Assembly: GCF_026008495.1 (NCBI RefSeq)
Contig: NZ_BQUN01000037.1
Location: forward strand, 1 to 37,440
Direction of reading: 5' to 3'
Length of the DNA stretch: 37,440 nt
From: Streptomyces sp. A012304
Lineage (GTDB): Bacteria > Actinomycetota > Actinomycetes > Streptomycetales > Streptomycetaceae
Part shown: positions 8,295-17,118 of the stretch, piece by piece
How the letters are laid out: each line of letters opens with the position of its first letter
Position numbering within the stretch: the first letter of the stretch is position 1
Made by a program: the position numbers and the translations under genes
The notes under the pieces: generated by a model
Seen by the model: the letters and a program-made list of their open reading frames with translations, nothing else
Told to the model about the DNA's origin: nothing
Databases searched by the model: none

Positions 8295-9828
8295 AGCTCC
8301 GGGGCGGGCCGCCCGCGTCGGCGGCCCGCTCGGCCCGCTCGGCCAGCCGGGTCATCCGGGCGCGGGCCGACTCCAGCTGCTCGATGTCGTCGGCGGCGGG
8401 CCCCTCCTCGGTGGTCAGCTCCGTCCACAGGCCGAGCAGCTCGGTCCCGAGGTTCAGCCCCTGCAAGGGGTCGCGTACGGCACGCCAGGCCGCCGCCGCG
8501 CTCTGGACGTTGCCGTACGCGCCCTCCGCGTCCCGGGTGCGGCGGCGGATGCGGGCCAGGTCGAGGGAGAGATGGAAGGAGCGGAGCGGGTCGCCCGACA
8601 AGTAGGCGATGTAGGCGGTGAGTTCACGGAGCTTCAGCACCTCGGGGTGCTCCGGTCCCAGCGTCCCGGACGTCTCCATCACGGTCCGCTCGGCGAGCGC
8701 GGCCGCACGGTCTATGCGGCCCGCCCGCACGGCCTCGTTGATCTGCGCCATCGGCTCTCCGAGGAGGGCGGGGGCGCCGCCGTCGCCGGTCGCGCCGCGG
8801 GGGTCGTCCTCGAGCACCGCCTCAGCGACGGCGTCGAAGCCACGGGCGGGCGTCGGCTTGGGATCGGGATCCGGGACGGCGTCCGGGACGGGGTCGGTGT
8901 AGAGGGCGGCGGCGGGGACGGGGTCGGAGTCGGAGTCGGGCTCCGGGACGGGGATCGGCTGAGGAGCCTGGTCCCGCACCGGGATCGGCTGAGGAGCCTG
9001 CTCCCGCACCGAGATCGGCTGAGGAGCCTGCTCCCGCACGGGGATCGGCTGAGGCGCCTGGTCCCGCGCCGCGTCCGGCTCGGGAGCCGGCTGCTCGTCC
9101 ATCGTCGGGGCCGGGCCGAAGACGCCCGTAGGGGCGGTGACCGTGCCGGGGTACGGGGTGCCGTCCTCGGCGGGTTCGGGGACCGCCCGGAACGCGGCCG
9201 TCGGCACCGGGTCGTCGTCCGGCTCCCACACGGCGGCCGGCGCGTCCTGCGGCACCGGCTCGCTCTGCGGCTCCGGCACGGCGCGCAGCGGGAACGTGGG
9301 CGCGGTCTCCTTCACCGGCTCCGGAACCCGCCGCAGGAAGTGTGTGGCCTTGTCGCGGCGCGGCGCGGCGGGGGGCTCTTCGGTGGGGACGGGGGGCGCC
9401 GGAGGGGTCGGTGGTGCCTGCGGGGGCCGGGAGGCATGTGGGGCAGGAGGGTTCTGGGGCACCTGAGGGGCTTGGGGACCTTGAGGAGTCCGCGGCGCCG
9501 TGGCGGTGGAGTCCCTCGGCGGTGCCACCCGCAGCGGCTCCCCGGTGAAATGGCTGGAACCGTCCGGCTCGACCCGCAGCGGGACGACGTAGCCGATGCG
9601 CTCGTCGTGGACGGTGGCGAGAACGGGCTGCGCGGTGGCGCGGGCGATGAGGTGCAGATGGCGCAGGACGGCGTGCTGGATCTCCTGACCCTCCGCCGGC
9701 ACGACGGGAACGCCGCCGATCGTCGCCGGCCCGCCACCGGGGACCCGCACGTCGAGCGGCGCCACCACGGCGGCCGGCCGTCCGGCGCGCTTCTGTTCCC
9801 GCTTCTTCTCGCGGCTGAGTCGAGACAT
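8293..9828 (-). CDS. Pro-rich protein with C-terminal TPR-like helical domain
   Basis: A 511-aa protein of unknown function. A basic N-terminus ([16 protein letters not shown]) and a conserved-looking domain to about residue 100 ([24 protein letters not shown]...) are followed by about 240 residues of Pro/Ala/Glu-rich disorder. The disorder includes four 10-residue repeats (residues about 254-293, QAPQPIPVR). The C-terminal 160 residues are helical and TPR-like ([20 protein letters not shown] ... [20 protein letters not shown]). ATG 9828 is chosen because GAGG lies 6 nt upstream; GTG 9840 falls in the SD itself. It is divergent from the degenerate P-loop gene, a possible functional partner. 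No signal peptide or membrane segment, so probably cytoplasmic. Confidence 0.8.
   Translation of the reverse strand: MSRLSREKKREQKRAGRPAAVVAPLDVRVPGGGPATIGGVPVVPAEGQEIQHAVLRHLHLIARATAQPVLATVHDERIGYVVPLRVEPDGSSHFTGEPLRVAPPRDSTATAPRTPQGPQAPQVPQNPPAPHASRPPQAPPTPPAPPVPTEEPPAAPRRDKATHFLRRVPEPVKETAPTFPLRAVPEPQSEPVPQDAPAAVWEPDDDPVPTAAFRAVPEPAEDGTPYPGTVTAPTGVFGPAPTMDEQPAPEPDAARDQAPQPIPVREQAPQPISVREQAPQPIPVRDQAPQPIPVPEPDSDSDPVPAAALYTDPVPDAVPDPDPKPTPARGFDAVAEAVLEDDPRGATGDGGAPALLGEPMAQINEAVRAGRIDRAAALAERTVMETSGTLGPEHPEVLKLRELTAYIAYLSGDPLRSFHLSLDLARIRRRTRDAEGAYGNVQSAAAAWRAVRDPLQGLNLGTELLGLWTELTTEEGPAADDIEQLESARARMTRLAERAERAADAGGPPRS
8951..9070 (-). repeat. 4 x 30-bp tandem repeat in coding sequence
   Basis: Units 8951-8980, 8981-9010, 9011-9040 and 9041-9070 differ by only a few substitutions. 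They encode four in-frame copies of a QAPQPI(P/S)V(R/P)(E/D) decapeptide. Confidence 0.95.
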
Positions 9829-10019
9829 CGGTTCCCTCACTCGGACACGTCACCCCTGCACATACGTCGTGCTCATGACCCGTGCACCCACACGTACACG
9901 TACTGTTGAGTCTCTCCGCTCGCTCCCGGTGCTCGCGTCACCACGACGTCACAGCCTCGTTCCAAGAGCCCGTGAGGAGCGGTCCGGCAGGAGCGGTCGC
10001 GACGAGGAGGTTACGGGGC

Positions 10020-10565
10020 ATGCGGACGACCGACGGGCAGCACGCGCCGCAGGCGCGCGGACCGGAGATCTGGATCCGCGGTCCGGTGGCCGAGCCGGAG
10101 CCCGTGCCGGGCGGGTACCAGCCCGCGGGCGCCTCCGCCGCCGCGCCGCGCCGCTTCTCCTGGCTCGGCACGCACGGCGGCGCGGGCACCTCCACGCTCG
10201 CCGCCGTCTACGGCGGGCACGACAGCGGACGCGACTGGCCGGGGCCGGGCGACCCGGTGTCCGTCCTGCTCGTCGCCCGGACGCATGCGAGCGGCCTGGA
10301 GTCCGCGCTGCGCGCCCTGGAGGTCTTCCGGCGCGGGGAGGCCCCGCCGGGCCTGGACCTGGACGCGGTCGTCCTGGTCGCGGACGCCCCGGGCCGTCTG
10401 CCGCGCCCGCTCGTGCAGCGGGTCCGGCTGATCGAGTCGGTCATCGACGTGTACCGGGTGCCGTGGGTGCAGTCCTGGCGCCTGGGCGACCTGAGCGGCG
10501 AACCCCCGCGCGAGACGGACCACCTGGCCCGCCTCACGGGCGCGGCCACCCGGCGGTCCCGCTGA
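10020..10565 (+). CDS. P-loop-like protein with degenerate Walker A
   Basis: A 181-aa protein with a ParA/MinD-like core. The motif [21 protein letters not shown] (residues about 46-66) looks like a deviant Walker A in which the nucleotide-binding lysine is replaced by T ([10 protein letters not shown], 50-59). It is followed by a strand-rich region, [23 protein letters not shown] and [18 protein letters not shown], like a switch/Walker B strand. A Pro-rich 45-residue N-terminus precedes it. ATG 10020 has GAGGAGG 9 nt upstream. The stop is followed 2 nt later by the amidase start. I recall similar actinobacterial proteins carried under a DUF number but cannot confirm which. The missing lysine argues against ordinary ATPase activity. 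Confidence 0.75.
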   Translation: MRTTDGQHAPQARGPEIWIRGPVAEPEPVPGGYQPAGASAAAPRRFSWLGTHGGAGTSTLAAVYGGHDSGRDWPGPGDPVSVLLVARTHASGLESALRALEVFRRGEAPPGLDLDAVVLVADAPGRLPRPLVQRVRLIESVIDVYRVPWVQSWRLGDLSGEPPRETDHLARLTGAATRRSR

Positions 10566-10567
10566 AC

Positions 10568-11749
10568 GTGCCGGGGCGGCAGGGGCGGACTCGACTGGCG
10601 TCGGCCTCCGCCGTGGAGATCGCCGAAGCCGTGCGCGGCGGGCGGTCGCGGGCCGTGGACGTGGTGACCGGGGCGCTGGGGCGGATCCGTCGGGGTGACC
10701 GCGCGCTGTGCGCGTTCGCCGAGGTGTGGGAGGCGGAGGCGCTGGCGTGGGCGGCCGAGGTCGACGGGCGGGTCGCGGCGGGTGAGCCACTGCCACTGGC
10801 CGGGGTGCCGATCGGGGTGAAGGGGGCGTACGGGCTGCGTGCGGCGGGGCCGCTGATCGCCGCCGGGTGCGTGCCGGTGGGGGCGACGTCCGTGCCCGGC
10901 TCCGGAACGCCATGGCAGACGTGGGGCCTCGGCGCCCACGGCCGCACGGTGAACCCCTGGCGCGCCGACCGCACTCCGGGCGGCTCTTCGGCCGGCTCGG
11001 CGGCGGCGGTGGCGGCCGGCCTGGTCCCGCTGGCGACGGGCAGCGACGGGGCGGGCTCGGTCCGTATCCCGGCGGCCTGGTGCGGTGTCGTCGGCCTGAA
11101 GGTCACCAACGGCCGGCTCCCGTCCCCGGACCGTACGGGGCTGACGGCGCCGGGCGTGCTCGTGCGGTGCGCGGCGGACGCGCACGCGTGGTGGCGGGTG
11201 ATGACGGGGGCGGCGCCGGATGCCCTGTCCGGCCCGCCCGAGCCGCCCACCGCCGTGTTCTCCCCGGACCTCGGCTTCGCCGGCCCCGACCCCGAGCCCC
11301 TGGCTCTCGCCCGGGCGGCCGTGGCCCGCCTCGTCGACACCGGTGTCGTACGGCTGCTGCGGCCCGAGGCGCCGCTCGTACTGGAGGACCCCGCGCCCGC
11401 CTGGCTCGCGCTGCGCGCACCGGGCTCCGATCCCGGTACGGCCCGGCGGATCAGGGCGGTCAACGAGCGGCGGCTGGACGGTTTCTTCGCGCGGGCCGAC
11501 CTGCTGCTGACGCCGACGACGCCGACCGCCCCGCACGGCCACGAAGGCCCCGGCGACCGCTATTCGACGGCGCTGACCTGGTCGTTCAATCTGAGCGGGC
11601 ATCCGGCGATCAGTATCCCGGCGGGCCTGGGCACGGACGGCTGCCCGGCCGGCCTCCAGTTGGTGGCGGCGCGGGGCGGGGAGGACCTGCTGCTCTCGGT
11701 GGCGAAGGCGGCGGCTCCCCGCCGGCTCGAATCCCCCTGGCCAAACTAA
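10568..11749 (+). CDS. Amidase-signature family hydrolase (compact)
   Basis: A 393-aa member of the amidase signature family (Ser-cisSer-Lys triad), hydrolysing an unknown amide. Triad residues are K85 (GVPIGVKGA), cis-Ser S140 ([15 protein letters not shown]) and nucleophile S164 ([11 protein letters not shown]). The 24-residue spacing S140-S164 is as in known members. The K85-S140 spacing (55) is about 20 residues shorter than usual, and the whole protein is shorter than the common 450-500 aa. The GTG 10568 start is set by coupling to the previous stop (2-nt gap); no SD is evident, so the exact start is less certain. No signal peptide. Confidence 0.85.
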   Translation: MPGRQGRTRLASASAVEIAEAVRGGRSRAVDVVTGALGRIRRGDRALCAFAEVWEAEALAWAAEVDGRVAAGEPLPLAGVPIGVKGAYGLRAAGPLIAAGCVPVGATSVPGSGTPWQTWGLGAHGRTVNPWRADRTPGGSSAGSAAAVAAGLVPLATGSDGAGSVRIPAAWCGVVGLKVTNGRLPSPDRTGLTAPGVLVRCAADAHAWWRVMTGAAPDALSGPPEPPTAVFSPDLGFAGPDPEPLALARAAVARLVDTGVVRLLRPEAPLVLEDPAPAWLALRAPGSDPGTARRIRAVNERRLDGFFARADLLLTPTTPTAPHGHEGPGDRYSTALTWSFNLSGHPAISIPAGLGTDGCPAGLQLVAARGGEDLLLSVAKAAAPRRLESPWPN

Positions 11750-11760
11750 TTGCACACACA

Positions 11761-11834
11761 TATGATGCATACGCGCATTGATGCAGACGCCTGCTTATTG
11801 CAGGCGCCTACTTGTTGCATGCGCTTTTTATCCT
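11761..11834. promoter_or_regulatory. A/T-rich palindromic leader of the FMN reductase gene
   Basis: This segment is markedly less GC-rich than its surroundings. A perfect stem CGCCTGC (11788-11794) and GCAGGCG (11800-11806) with loop TTATT is flanked by outer arms GCGCAT (11773-11778) and ATGCGC (11819-11824). TGATGCA occurs at 11763-11769 and 11779-11785, and TTGCAT/TTGCAG elements follow. TATCCT at 11829-11834 could be a -10. The layout suggests a repressor or activator operator, regulator unknown. Confidence 0.5.
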
Positions 11835-11858
11835 CGCACGCCGACCATTGGGGGATCC

Positions 11859-12446
11859 ATGAGCACCCGCCGTTTCCTGTTCGTGCTCGGCAGCAGCCGC
11901 GACGAGGGCAACACCGAGCTGCTGGCCCGCAGGGCCGCCGAGCAGTTGCCCGCCGACGTCGAGCAGGAGTGGATCAGCCTCGCCGAGCACCCGCTGCCCG
12001 ACTTCGAGGACCTGCGCCACGACAGCGACCACGTCCGCCCCACCGAGGGCACCACGGCCCTGCTGCTCGACGCCACCCTCGCCGCCACGGACATCGTGAT
12101 CGCCTCGCCGCTGTACTGGTACACACTCTCCGCGCACACCAAGCGCTACCTGGACCACTGGTCGGGCTGGCTGCGCACCCCCGACCTCGACTTCAAGGCG
12201 ACGCTCGCCGGGCGCACCCTGTGGGGGGTCACCGCGCTCGCCCACCCGCAGGAGGTGGTGGCCGACCCGCTGGTCGGCGCGCTGCGCAACTCGGCCGCCT
12301 ACATGGGTATGCGGTTCGGCGGGGTGCTGCTCGGCAACGGCAGCAAGCCCGGGGACGTCCTGAACGACAGCGAGGCGCTGGCCCGCGCGAAGACCTTCTT
12401 CGCGCAGGAGGCACCGCTCGCCCGCTTCCCCTACGAGACCGAGTGA
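11859..12446 (+). CDS. NAD(P)H-dependent FMN reductase-like flavoprotein
   Basis: A 195-aa flavodoxin-fold oxidoreductase of the NADPH-dependent FMN reductase/quinone reductase group. The phosphate-binding loop GSSRDEGNTELLARRAAEQL is near residues 10-30, and the isoalloxazine-side motif SPLYWYTLSAHTKRYLDHWSG lies near residues 83-105. ATG 11859 follows GGGGGA (11850-11855). The gene is convergent with the ABC permease gene, with only 9 bp between them and no hairpin. The palindromic A/T-rich region upstream suggests inducible expression. It may reduce quinones, nitro compounds or free flavin; substrate not determinable. Confidence 0.88.
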   Translation: MSTRRFLFVLGSSRDEGNTELLARRAAEQLPADVEQEWISLAEHPLPDFEDLRHDSDHVRPTEGTTALLLDATLAATDIVIASPLYWYTLSAHTKRYLDHWSGWLRTPDLDFKATLAGRTLWGVTALAHPQEVVADPLVGALRNSAAYMGMRFGGVLLGNGSKPGDVLNDSEALARAKTFFAQEAPLARFPYETE

Positions 12447-12455
12447 CGGCAGCCG

Positions 12456-13391
12456 CTACGCGGTGATGTCCTTCGCCGTGAACCGCGCCCACGCCGCCGA
12501 GCCGAACACGGCCACATACAGGGCCTGCAGTCCGAGATTCTTCTGGAGTTCCTGCCAGTAGACGGGGTCGCGCATCAGGTCGGCGAAGGACAGCCAGTAG
12601 TGGGAGAACAGATACGGGTGGATCCCGTGCAGCTGCGGGATCTGGTCGAGGATCTGGACGGTCGTCAGCAGCCCCACGGTCGTCGCCATCGCCGCGATCC
12701 CGCTGTTGGTGAGCGTGGAGACGAACAGGCCGAGCGCGGCCACCCCCAGCAGGGACGCGGCGACGACCAGGGCGATCAGCAGCGCTCTGAGCAGGCCGTC
12801 GGCGAAGCCGATGCGGGTGCCGGAGATGGTCGTGAGGTCACCTAGGGGGAACAGCAGCGCGCCGACCGCGAGCGCCGACAGGGCGACGACCAGGGTGGCG
12901 AGCAGGCAGAAGGCGACCGTGGTGGCGTACTTGGCGAGCAGAAGGCGGGTGCGGCCGGCGGGGGCGACCAGCAGATAGCGCAGGGTGCCGGCGTTCGCCT
13001 CGCCGGCGACCGCGTCGCCCGCGACGACGCCGACGGCCATCGGCAGGAAGAACGGCAGCGTCGCCGCCAGCGCCGTGAACACCAGGAACAGGCCGTTGTT
13101 CGTGATCTGCGCCATGAAGGCGGGGCCGTCACCGCCGCCGCCCTGCGGTCCGGCCGTCGAACCGTCACTGGTCTCGATCTTCACGGCGATGCCGACGAGG
13201 ACCGGCACGGCGGCCAGGACGCCGAGCAGGGCGAGGGTGCGCCAGCGTCGGAGGGTGGTGACGAACTCGCTGCGGAAGAGGCCGAGCGTCCACCACCGGC
13301 TGGGCGCCCGGACGGCCGCGGCGGCAACCGGTGCCGCCGTACCGGCCGTCGTGCCCGCAGTCGTGTCGGCTTCCGTGTCAGCCCGCGACAT
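12456..13391 (-). CDS. ABC-2 type transporter permease
   Basis: A 311-aa membrane subunit of an ABC-2 exporter with about six transmembrane segments: LALLGVLAAVPVLVGIAV, LFLVFTALAATLPFFLPMAVGVVA, YATTVAFCLLATLVVALSALAVGALL, LLRALLIALVVAASLLGVAALGLFVSTL, GIAAMATTVGLLTTVQIL and a C-terminal helix. The loop GDAVAGEANAGTLRYLLVAPAGR is the conserved coupling region. ATG 13391 overlaps the end of the ATPase gene by 14 bp, so translation is coupled. Last gene of the LolA-like/ABC operon. Confidence 0.92.
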   Translation of the reverse strand: MSRADTEADTTAGTTAGTAAPVAAAAVRAPSRWWTLGLFRSEFVTTLRRWRTLALLGVLAAVPVLVGIAVKIETSDGSTAGPQGGGGDGPAFMAQITNNGLFLVFTALAATLPFFLPMAVGVVAGDAVAGEANAGTLRYLLVAPAGRTRLLLAKYATTVAFCLLATLVVALSALAVGALLFPLGDLTTISGTRIGFADGLLRALLIALVVAASLLGVAALGLFVSTLTNSGIAAMATTVGLLTTVQILDQIPQLHGIHPYLFSHYWLSFADLMRDPVYWQELQKNLGLQALYVAVFGSAAWARFTAKDITA

Positions 13392-14313
13392 CGAACCCCT
13401 CCCCCGTGAGTGCCACGAACGCGTCCTCCAGTGAGGCCCGCTCCACGCCGAAGCCGCGCACGCGCACACCTGCCGTGACCAACGCCGCGTTCAGCTCGGC
13501 CAGTTCCCGCTCGCCGGGCGGCTCGCCCGTGACCCGGTCCTCGGCGACGACGACATCGCCGACGCCCTGCTCCTTCAGCACCCGGGCCGCGTCCGCCGTG
13601 TCCGGCGTGGTCACGGCGAGCCGGCCGCGCGCCAGGGCCGCCAGGTCGGCCACCGCGCCCTGGGTGAGGAGCCGGCCGCGCGCCATCACGGCCGCGTGCG
13701 TACAGACCTGCTCGATCTCGTCGAGGAGGTGGGAGGAGAGGAAGACGGTGGTGCCGTCGGCCGCCAGCTCCCGGATCAGGACCCGGATCTCCCGCATGCC
13801 CTGCGGGTCGAGGCCGTTGGTGGGCTCGTCGAGGACGAGCAGCCGACGGGGCTGGAGCAGGGCGGCGGCCAGGCCCAGCCGCTGCTTCATACCGAGCGAG
13901 TACGCCCTGGCCTTCTTGCCGGCCGCGGCCGTCAGCCCCACCCGCTCCAGCGCCGCGGCGACCCGGGCGCGCCGGGTGCGCGGATCGGCGGTCGGGTCGG
14001 CGGCGTCGTAGCGCAGCAGGTTGTCGCGGCCGGAGAGATAGCCGTACAGGGCGGGACCCTCGATCAGGGCCCCGACCTGCGGCAGCACGGTCCGCGCGGC
14101 CCGGGGCATGGGGTGCCCGAGCACGCGCGCGGTACCGGAGGTGGGCTCGATGAGCCCCATCAGCATGCGGATCGTGGTGGTCTTGCCTGAGCCGTTGGGC
14201 CCGAGGAACCCGAAGACGCTGCCCGCCGGGACGGCCAGGTCGAGGCCGTCCACGGCGAGCTGTCCGCCGCGGTAGCGCTTGGTGAGGGCGCGGGTGTGGA
14301 TGACGCTGTCCAA
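13378..14313 (-). CDS. ABC transporter ATP-binding protein
   Basis: A 311-aa ATPase of an ABC-2 exporter. Walker A GPNGSGKTT is at 37-45, signature YSLGMKQRLGLA at 137-148, Walker B LLVLDEP at 157-163, D-loop NGLDP, and switch H194 (SSHLL). The C-terminal 80 residues resemble the usual accessory domain of this subfamily. The TTG start at 14313 is supported by GGGGGAG 5 nt upstream, with no better ATG/GTG. It follows the LolA-like gene by 40 bp. The gap holds an inverted GTACCC (14331-14336) and GGGTAC (14348-14353). Confidence 0.93.
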   Translation of the reverse strand: MDSVIHTRALTKRYRGGQLAVDGLDLAVPAGSVFGFLGPNGSGKTTTIRMLMGLIEPTSGTARVLGHPMPRAARTVLPQVGALIEGPALYGYLSGRDNLLRYDAADPTADPRTRRARVAAALERVGLTAAAGKKARAYSLGMKQRLGLAAALLQPRRLLVLDEPTNGLDPQGMREIRVLIRELAADGTTVFLSSHLLDEIEQVCTHAAVMARGRLLTQGAVADLAALARGRLAVTTPDTADAARVLKEQGVGDVVVAEDRVTGEPPGERELAELNAALVTAGVRVRGFGVERASLEDAFVALTGEGFDVAG

Positions 14314-14353
14314 GGGCTCCCCCGATCGTCGTACCCGTAGCTCCGCAGGGTAC

Positions 14354-15553
14354 TTACCGCCCCGCGTCCGCCGCCTTCACCAGGGCGTCCTTGGTGACGG
14401 CGCCGACGTAGACCTTGCCGTCGTCGGTCATCAGGGCGTTGATCAGGCGGGTGGAGAAGACGGTGCCGGAGCCGAACTTGCCGGTGACCTTGTCACCGAG
14501 GGAGTCCAGGAAGCCGCCGAAGGCACCCGCGTCGGGCATCTCCGCGGAGCTGGGCACGCCCTGGCCGCCGGTGTCGAAGGTGGCGATGGACGTCCAGCCC
14601 TCGCCGAGGACGTTCAGCCCGGCCATGTCCTTCTCGGTGGGGGCCGTGGAGTGCTCCGGGAGCTTCTCCGCGCCGGGCGCGTCCCCCTCCGTCACCTTGG
14701 CGCCCTTGGGCGGGGTGAAGTCGAAGGTGGAGGCGGCGGGCTTGGCGAAGCTGATCTGGGTGAAGCCGGCGTCCACGACGGCGGAGCCGCCGCTCTTCGG
14801 GGTGAGGGTGAACTTCAGCGGCAGGCCCGTCTGGGCATCGACGGCCACGCTGATCGCGCCGACCGTGGAGCCGGACTGCTTCGGCTTCACCACCAGCCGG
14901 TAGGCGTCGCGGCCGGCGACCTGCACGGTGCCGTCGACGGTCACCGAGGTCGTGGTGTCGACGGCCTTGAGGGCCTCCTCGGTGAGATCCTTGGGCGTGG
15001 CGGGAACGGGGGTCTCGGCCTTGTCCGTCCCCTCCTCGACGGTGGAGTGGTGCACCTCGTTGGAGGCGCTGTCGTACCCCCACACGTCCTTGCCGTTGTG
15101 GATGACGCTGTACTCGGCGGCGTTCTCCAGCAGCGACAGCTTCTGCTTGTCGGGGCCGTCGGCGGCGACGCGCAGGGTGTGGGTGCCCGAGGCGAGCTCG
15201 GTGAGCTTGGTGGAGGGGTCGGCGGAGGACCCGTCGCCCTCGCCGGCCGCCCCGGAGAGCAGCCCGCTCTCCAGCCCGCCCAGGTCGGGCAGCCCCAGAT
15301 CGGTGGTGATCTTCACCGTGCCGGACAGCTGCTGCACGTCCGAGGCGGCGATCTTCTCCAGGAGCTGCTGCGTGGTGATCTTCGGCAGGTCGGGGTCGCC
15401 CGAGTCGGCGATCGCCGGGACCAGCCCGATCGTCGCCGCCGCGACACCCGCCACGGTGACCGGGACGACGTACCGCACGGCCTTGCGCCGTCCGACGCGC
15501 AGGTCGTCGTCCTCCCCGGCGCGCGTGCTGTCGTCGGATGCGTACGGTGCCAT
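14354..15553 (-). CDS. LolA-like (DUF2092-type) membrane-anchored protein
   Basis: A 399-aa protein with a LolA/LolB-like lipoprotein-carrier fold. A signal or anchor helix occupies about residues 27-48 (RYVVPVTVAGVAAATIGLVPAIA). The extracytoplasmic part has the typical TQQLLEKIAASDVQQLSGTVKITTDLGLP opening, NGKDVWGYDSASNEVHHSTV, and RDAYRLVVKPKQSGSTVGAISVAVD ... GLPLKFTL, as in LolA/DUF2092 proteins. ATG 15553 follows GGAGG. It is the first gene of an operon with an ABC-2 ATPase and permease. In Gram-positive bacteria such proteins are often annotated as outer-membrane carriers, but there is no outer membrane. A role in handling a lipid or lipoprotein exported by the ABC pair is inference. 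Confidence 0.87.
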   Translation of the reverse strand: MAPYASDDSTRAGEDDDLRVGRRKAVRYVVPVTVAGVAAATIGLVPAIADSGDPDLPKITTQQLLEKIAASDVQQLSGTVKITTDLGLPDLGGLESGLLSGAAGEGDGSSADPSTKLTELASGTHTLRVAADGPDKQKLSLLENAAEYSVIHNGKDVWGYDSASNEVHHSTVEEGTDKAETPVPATPKDLTEEALKAVDTTTSVTVDGTVQVAGRDAYRLVVKPKQSGSTVGAISVAVDAQTGLPLKFTLTPKSGGSAVVDAGFTQISFAKPAASTFDFTPPKGAKVTEGDAPGAEKLPEHSTAPTEKDMAGLNVLGEGWTSIATFDTGGQGVPSSAEMPDAGAFGGFLDSLGDKVTGKFGSGTVFSTRLINALMTDDGKVYVGAVTKDALVKAADAGR

Positions 15554-15625
15554 GTGTGCCTTACCTCCGTCGTCGGCGGCGGCTGATCGACTCCCGGGTG
15601 AGCGTGCCCACCTCAAGCCGCCATT

Positions 15626-15643
15626 CTCACCCGAATCGGTGAG
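15626..15643. promoter_or_regulatory. Inverted repeat upstream of the LolA-like operon
   Basis: CTCACC (15626-15631) and GGTGAG (15638-15643) form a palindrome with a 6-nt spacer, about 75-90 nt upstream of the LolA-like ATG. The rest of the 15554-15843 gap shows no gene and no convincing promoter hexamers. Confidence 0.4.
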
Positions 15644-15843
15644 GAGTGGTGTTTTCCGTTGTCTCCATCTGACCAAATCGGCCGGGCGACTTCGTCACCC
15701 CGAGGACTCAACTCCGTGTACGCCTGCGGTATGACACGGGGTGGATGTGGGGTGGAGGACCCGTAGGGGACGAGGGAGCGGAGATCAACTGCCGAGACCG
15801 ACGCGCCACGACGACCACGAGGCCGGCGCCCTACGACGAAGGG

Positions 15844-16854
15844 TCAGCCGGCGCGGTGGACGACGGCGTCGCAGAGTTCCATCAGGGCCAGCTTCGCGTC
15901 GCACTCCCGCAGGGGTGCCAGGGCCGCCCGGGCCTCCCGCGCGTAGCGCACGGTGTCCGCGCGGGCCTGTTCCAGCGCCGGGTGGGCCCGCAGGGCGGTC
16001 AGGGCCTCGGCGTGGCGGGCGTCGTCGGTGAGGTCGGAGTCGAGCAGTTCGCACAGGGCGACGTCCTCGGGCAGCGCCAGCCGGGCCGCCCGCTCCCGCA
16101 GCCGCAGCACCGGCAGGGTGGGGATGCCCTCGCGCAGGTCCGTGCCCGGGGTCTTGCCCGACTCGTGCGAGTCGGAGGCGATGTCCAGGACGTCGTCCGC
16201 GAGCTGGAAGGCGACGCCGAGCCGCTCGCCGTACTGGGTGAGGACGTCCACGACCGTCTCGTCGGCGCCGGACATCATCGCGCCGAACCGGCAGGACACC
16301 GCCACCAGCGAGCCCGTCTTCCCGCCGAGCACGTCCAGGTAGTGCTCGACCGGGTCCCGCCCGTCCTGCGGTCCGGCCGTCTCCAGGATCTGGCCGGTGA
16401 CCAGCCGCTCGAACGCCTCCGCCTGGACGCGGACCGCCTCGGGCCCGAGGTCGGCGAGGATGTGGGAGGCGCGCGCGAAGAGGAAGTCGCCGGTCAGCAC
16501 GGCCACCGAGTTGCCCCAGCGGGTGTTCGCGCTCGGCACCCCGCGCCGTACGGTCGCCTCGTCCATCACGTCGTCGTGGTAGAGGGTGGCGAGGTGGGTC
16601 AGCTCCACCACCACCGCGGAGGGCACCACACCGGGCGCGTACCGGTCCCCGAACTGCGCCGCGAGCATCACGAGCAGCGGCCTGAACCGCTTCCCGCCCG
16701 CCCGGACGAGATGCTGGGCGGCTTCCGTGATGAACGGAACCTCACTCTTGGTGGCTTCGAGCAAGCCTTCCTCGACAGCCGCCAATCCGGCCTGGACATC
16801 GGCTTCCAGAGCCTGGTCCCGCACGCTCAGCCCGAACGGCCCGACGACGGTCAC
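15844..16854 (-). CDS. Polyprenyl diphosphate synthase (long chain)
   Basis: A 336-aa trans-prenyltransferase of the class I isoprenyl diphosphate synthase family, building the polyprenyl side chain from IPP. The first Asp-rich motif DDVMD is at 94-98 and the second DDVLD at 220-224. GGKRFRP (53-59) and GKTPGTD follow the family pattern. Small residues (A89, T90) just before the first motif fit a long-chain product. Menaquinone is the main actinobacterial quinone, so its octa- or nonaprenyl tail is the likely product (inference). The GTG start at 16854 has AGGAG 7 nt upstream. It is monocistronic here and divergent from the S15-type hydrolase. Confidence 0.92.
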   Translation of the reverse strand: MTVVGPFGLSVRDQALEADVQAGLAAVEEGLLEATKSEVPFITEAAQHLVRAGGKRFRPLLVMLAAQFGDRYAPGVVPSAVVVELTHLATLYHDDVMDEATVRRGVPSANTRWGNSVAVLTGDFLFARASHILADLGPEAVRVQAEAFERLVTGQILETAGPQDGRDPVEHYLDVLGGKTGSLVAVSCRFGAMMSGADETVVDVLTQYGERLGVAFQLADDVLDIASDSHESGKTPGTDLREGIPTLPVLRLRERAARLALPEDVALCELLDSDLTDDARHAEALTALRAHPALEQARADTVRYAREARAALAPLRECDAKLALMELCDAVVHRAG

Positions 16855-17118
16855 GAGGAGTCTCCTGTCTGCTGGTGTCTACTGGCGATTACGCGGTTTG
16901 TCGATAGGTCGCTGCCATCACTCGAGTCAGCGTATCCGGTCACGTTTCGATCACCGATAAGCCCCCACGTCCCCCGGGTCCGACTTTCCTCGACCGAGAG
17001 GTGCCCCGATCAGGCCGGGCGGCATCGGATCACGACCGGTATGTTTCTGATCACCTGATATGAACCGACGATTGCCGACCGATCCGGACGTAGTGGCGCA
17101 TGCCCCGGGAGCCACGCC

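Noticed and set aside
8951..9070. CRISPR-like array
   Set aside because: The 30-bp units are contiguous without spacers and stay in frame within a coding gene.
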